Both the position numbers and the translations under genes were made by a program. This document shows, piece after piece, positions 32,886 through 35,069 of a stretch of DNA of 35,069 bases (its first letter is position 1; every line of letters starts with the position of its first letter). The stretch spans positions 68,765-103,833 of the forward strand of contig JBNGIO010006043.1 in assembly GCA_049999805.1 (NCBI GenBank), given 5' to 3'. The notes beneath the pieces were generated by a model. That model saw nothing but the letters and a program-made list of their open reading frames with translations, was not told where the DNA came from and did no database searches. This stretch comes from Folioceros fuciformis. Taxonomy: Eukaryota; Anthocerotophyta; Anthocerotopsida; Anthocerotales.

Positions 32886-33373
32886 TGTTAAATAATGTAG
32901 GTTGTCTCACAAAGTCAATTACTACCCCAAGTCAGTCTCGCACGGTTACTACTACCACCTATCTGACTACCTTGACCGTGACTCCACTACCACCATCGCC
33001 TTCTCAACTACCTTATCCCCGTCTACCTTGCGACGGCCCGGCTACTCCGTCGCCCCTTCAGCTACTACTACTCCCGGCTACTTCCGGTTTCCCCTTGGCA
33101 ACGGTTGCCCAACCGGCTACCTTAGTGGGGTCCACACACTCTCTCTCCCTCCCTCTAACTCACACTCTCTTTCTCTCTCTCTCTCTCCGTACTCCCTCTC
33201 TCTACTTACCCCACGGCTTACTTTTGTTTGTAATAGCGGAAGCTTATATCAAAAGTTGTATATTGAATAATAATAAAACATTTGTGTATGTGTTTATATA
33301 CTAGGTTAAGTCTAACCCTAAATAAAAATTAGACTAACCTACCGAGTTAGGTTAAAACAATTCCACCTTAACA
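32886..33373 (-). mobile_element. LTR-like unit, 488 bp, TGTTAA...TTAACA ends
   Basis: On the plus strand the unit opens TGTTAA (32886) and closes TTAACA (33373), a perfect 6-bp terminal inverted repeat with the canonical TG...CA ends. Read on the minus strand, a purine-rich GTGGGGG lies immediately before TGTTAAGGTGG, as a polypurine tract precedes a 3' LTR. A TATATAAACACA TATA-like box lies about 70-85 bases inside. This fits the 3' LTR of a minus-strand LTR retroelement inserted next to the copia remnant. The matching 5' LTR was not found in the window. Confidence 0.55.
33138..33204 (+). repeat. CT-rich microsatellite inside the LTR-like unit
   Basis: CTCTCT and CCCTCC runs with CACTCTCTTTCT interruptions form a pyrimidine tract on the plus strand (polypurine on the minus). 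Confidence 0.75.
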
Positions 33374-33400
33374 CCCCCACTTAACCTAACGAGGTTAAAA
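33305..33400. repeat. Cluster of small GGTTA/TAACC hairpins
   Basis: Three short inverted repeats sit close together: GGTTA-AGTC-TAACC, AACCTA-CCGAGT-TAGGTT and TTAACCT-AACG-AGGTTAA. They straddle the proposed LTR end and polypurine tract, so they may belong to the retroelement's terminal region. Confidence 0.6.
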
Positions 33401-34387
33401 GAAGTATAAGCCATAAATACGCACACAGCATCGTACACGCCCGTATACAAGCGAAAACCACCAACCACGGGCACACGCGGCACAATAACTCCTCACACAC
33501 AAGCCAAACACACACATGGCCCTCGCGATGGCAGCAGGACGAGCACCAGCGTGCGATCTTCAGAGTTTAAAAGCACAAACACGGCGCACCAACAGCACCC
33601 ACCATCACCACTACCGACGCGATCAGCCGCAGCACCCCCGCACCACAATCTGGACTCAAATTGACAACCTAGTAGAGGAGAATGGTCCGATCACTCGCTC
33701 CTGGCACCATCTCCAATCGGAGACAGGAGAGGGAGCAAGCAAGCATGGAGACGTCGTGTGTTGTGGATAGCACGCCCAGTAGCCTTGAACATGAGAGCCA
33801 CCTGGCCAGGAGTGTCGGCCAGCGGAATCGAGAAAAGAAGAAGCCGCAACCTACAGCGCCAATAGGAGGAGAGAGTTTGATGCCCAATTGGCGAACGACC
33901 GCTGACTCCCGGCACCTGTTGCATCTGCAAGACATCTCTGAAACAAAAAGAACCTAGAGCTCTCAAGATTGCTGCTCCAAACTCAAACAGTGGTAGAAGA
34001 ACTCGCTGGCCTTCTCATAAACAGCGCAGCACCAACCACCAGCACCCACCCCAGGCCGCTCACTCGTGGAGAAATTCGAGACATAATCAAGGAAATAAAA
34101 GGAAGACGAGCAAGAAGTGAGGTATTTCTCAATGCTGCTGTCAATCCCAGCACTGTTCCAGTGTGTGTGTGTGTCCCTGTAGCCACGGAAGAACGTTGTC
34201 ATGCCTTGTTTTGTTTCACTGTTGTGGCCTTATGTTAAAGCGTGACTTTGCTCCTAACCCAGTTGCTGCTAACCAAGCTCACGATTGGATTTGTAACCAT
34301 GATGCTTCATCCATTGAACTGACAGCAGCCATGTACTTTCTGTTGATGTCCAACACTCTTGCAGGCACCCTGATCCAGAAGAGCATA
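33401..34387. other. Unassigned DNA between retroelement remains
   Basis: No gene or retroelement domain is recognised. Frames of 60-90 codons occur on both strands without motif. It may be internal or flanking sequence of the minus-strand elements on either side. Confidence 0.35.
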
Positions 34388-34477
34388 GGAGAGTGAAGCT
34401 AAAAATTAGCTAAGTAAGCGCAGATCATTCTTGCTTCAATAAATCAGATTCAATAAATCAGATCCACTTCACTCTCC
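34388..34477. repeat. Perfect 11-bp inverted repeat around 68 bp
   Basis: GGAGAGTGAAG at 34388-34398 is the exact reverse complement of CTTCACTCTCC at 34467-34477. The enclosed DNA starts with a second small hairpin (GCTAA-AAA-TTAGC) and has a 13-bp direct repeat (CAATAAATCAGAT) near 34439-34465. On the minus strand an AAAAGGGAGAG purine tract followed by TGAAG lies just after the RNase H stop, as expected for a polypurine tract and LTR start. Confidence 0.65.
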
Positions 34478-34493
34478 CTTTTAATGTAAGAAA

Positions 34494-35069
34494 TCAGGAT
34501 TTAGAAATAGGGATGGGGAGCTTAAACTCCCTGAGGCCCAAAGACGCAAGATGCTGAAAATGTCTTGGTTGTGGAAGACCTTTTGTCAGGATATCAGCAA
34601 CATTTTCTGATGTTGCCACATATTGTACATGAACTAAACCACGTTCTGCAACATCCCTAATGTAATGGTGATAAAGTTCAATATGCTTTGTTCTCGCATG
34701 GAATCTAGGATTAGCCACAAGGGCGATAGCTGACATATTATCACAGAACAATGGGGTGGCCTCAGTCTGCGTCAACTTGACAGAATCCAGGTACTGCCGT
34801 TCCCATTCCACTTCTTTACAAGCGTCCGTTAATGCCTTATATTCGGCCTCTGTAGAAGAGAGTGCCAACGATGCTTGTTTCTTACATGACCAGTTGACAG
34901 CCCCGGAAGCTAATATGCATACATATGCAGATAAGCTTCGTCTAGTATCGGCATCGGCTGCCCAGTCTGCATCTGCAAAGGATGAGAGAATGAACTTCTT
35001 GCTTCCACTTGATATATAATGGAGACCATAAGCCAGAGTACCCTTAAGGTACCTATATATTCTTTTTAC
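34494..35069 (-). mobile_element. Ty1/copia RNase H, 3' end of pol, extends past the window
   Basis: The minus-strand frame is open from the right edge to the stop at 34494. Visible motifs: LKGTLAYGL, FADADWAADADTRRS (RNase H first Asp region), SSTEAEYKAL (Glu region), CDNMSAI (Asp region), HTKHIELYHHYIRD and ADILTKGLP. These are the standard end of copia-type Pol. No stop or frameshift is seen in the visible part, so this copy is younger than the plus-strand one. The polypurine tract lies about 10-30 bases beyond the stop. Confidence 0.9.

Overview
This is a stretch of nuclear DNA from a land plant. It holds multi-exon genes with GT-AG introns of roughly 75-435 bp, a plant-type nitrate reductase, a P2B-type autoinhibited Ca2+-ATPase, a BAHD acyltransferase, a PLS-class pentatricopeptide repeat (PPR) gene of the kind typical of land plants, and decayed Ty1/copia retroelements. 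Short introns, gene density and a very long uninterrupted PPR reading frame suggest a small-genome non-seed plant such as a hornwort, lycophyte or moss. That assignment is an inference from style and not proven by the sequence.

Layout: 1-440 is GC-rich without a recognisable gene. About 440-2350 is an AT-rich island with a single-exon orphan gene (1157-1963, +). 2674-4021 (+) is a two-exon BTB/POZ gene. It converges with a seven-exon Ca2+-ATPase (9203-5252, -), whose 5' end runs into a 100-N assembly gap (9204-9303). About 9304-13700 is gene-poor and repeat-rich, with three separate tandem-repeat arrays and two weak unrecognised ORFs. 15535-13728 (-) is a six-exon Oca6-like phosphatase-fold gene with one GC-AG intron. 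It is divergent from, and almost touching, a PPR gene of about 1,287 residues (15618-19481, +) built from a 312-nt super-repeat. 21019-24245 (+) is a five-exon nitrate reductase. 24597-27464 (+) is a six-exon conserved plant gene of unknown function. 30133-28740 (-) is a two-exon BAHD acyltransferase. From about 31,500 to the right edge are nested retroelement remains: a broken + strand copia body, a 488-bp LTR-like unit with perfect TGTTAA/TTAACA ends, and the RNase H end of a - strand copia element that leaves the window.

The genes do not form an operon-like system. Nitrate reductase (nitrogen assimilation), the Ca2+ pump, the organelle RNA-binding PPR protein and the BAHD enzyme are ordinary single-copy plant loci lying side by side. 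The observations most worth following are the repeat-amplified, DYW-less PPR gene and its tiny shared promoter with the arginine-lacking phosphatase-like gene, the GC-AG intron, the variant motifs in nitrate reductase, the AT-rich orphan, and the nested LTR structure. I saw no CRISPR array, tRNA, rRNA or toxin gene.
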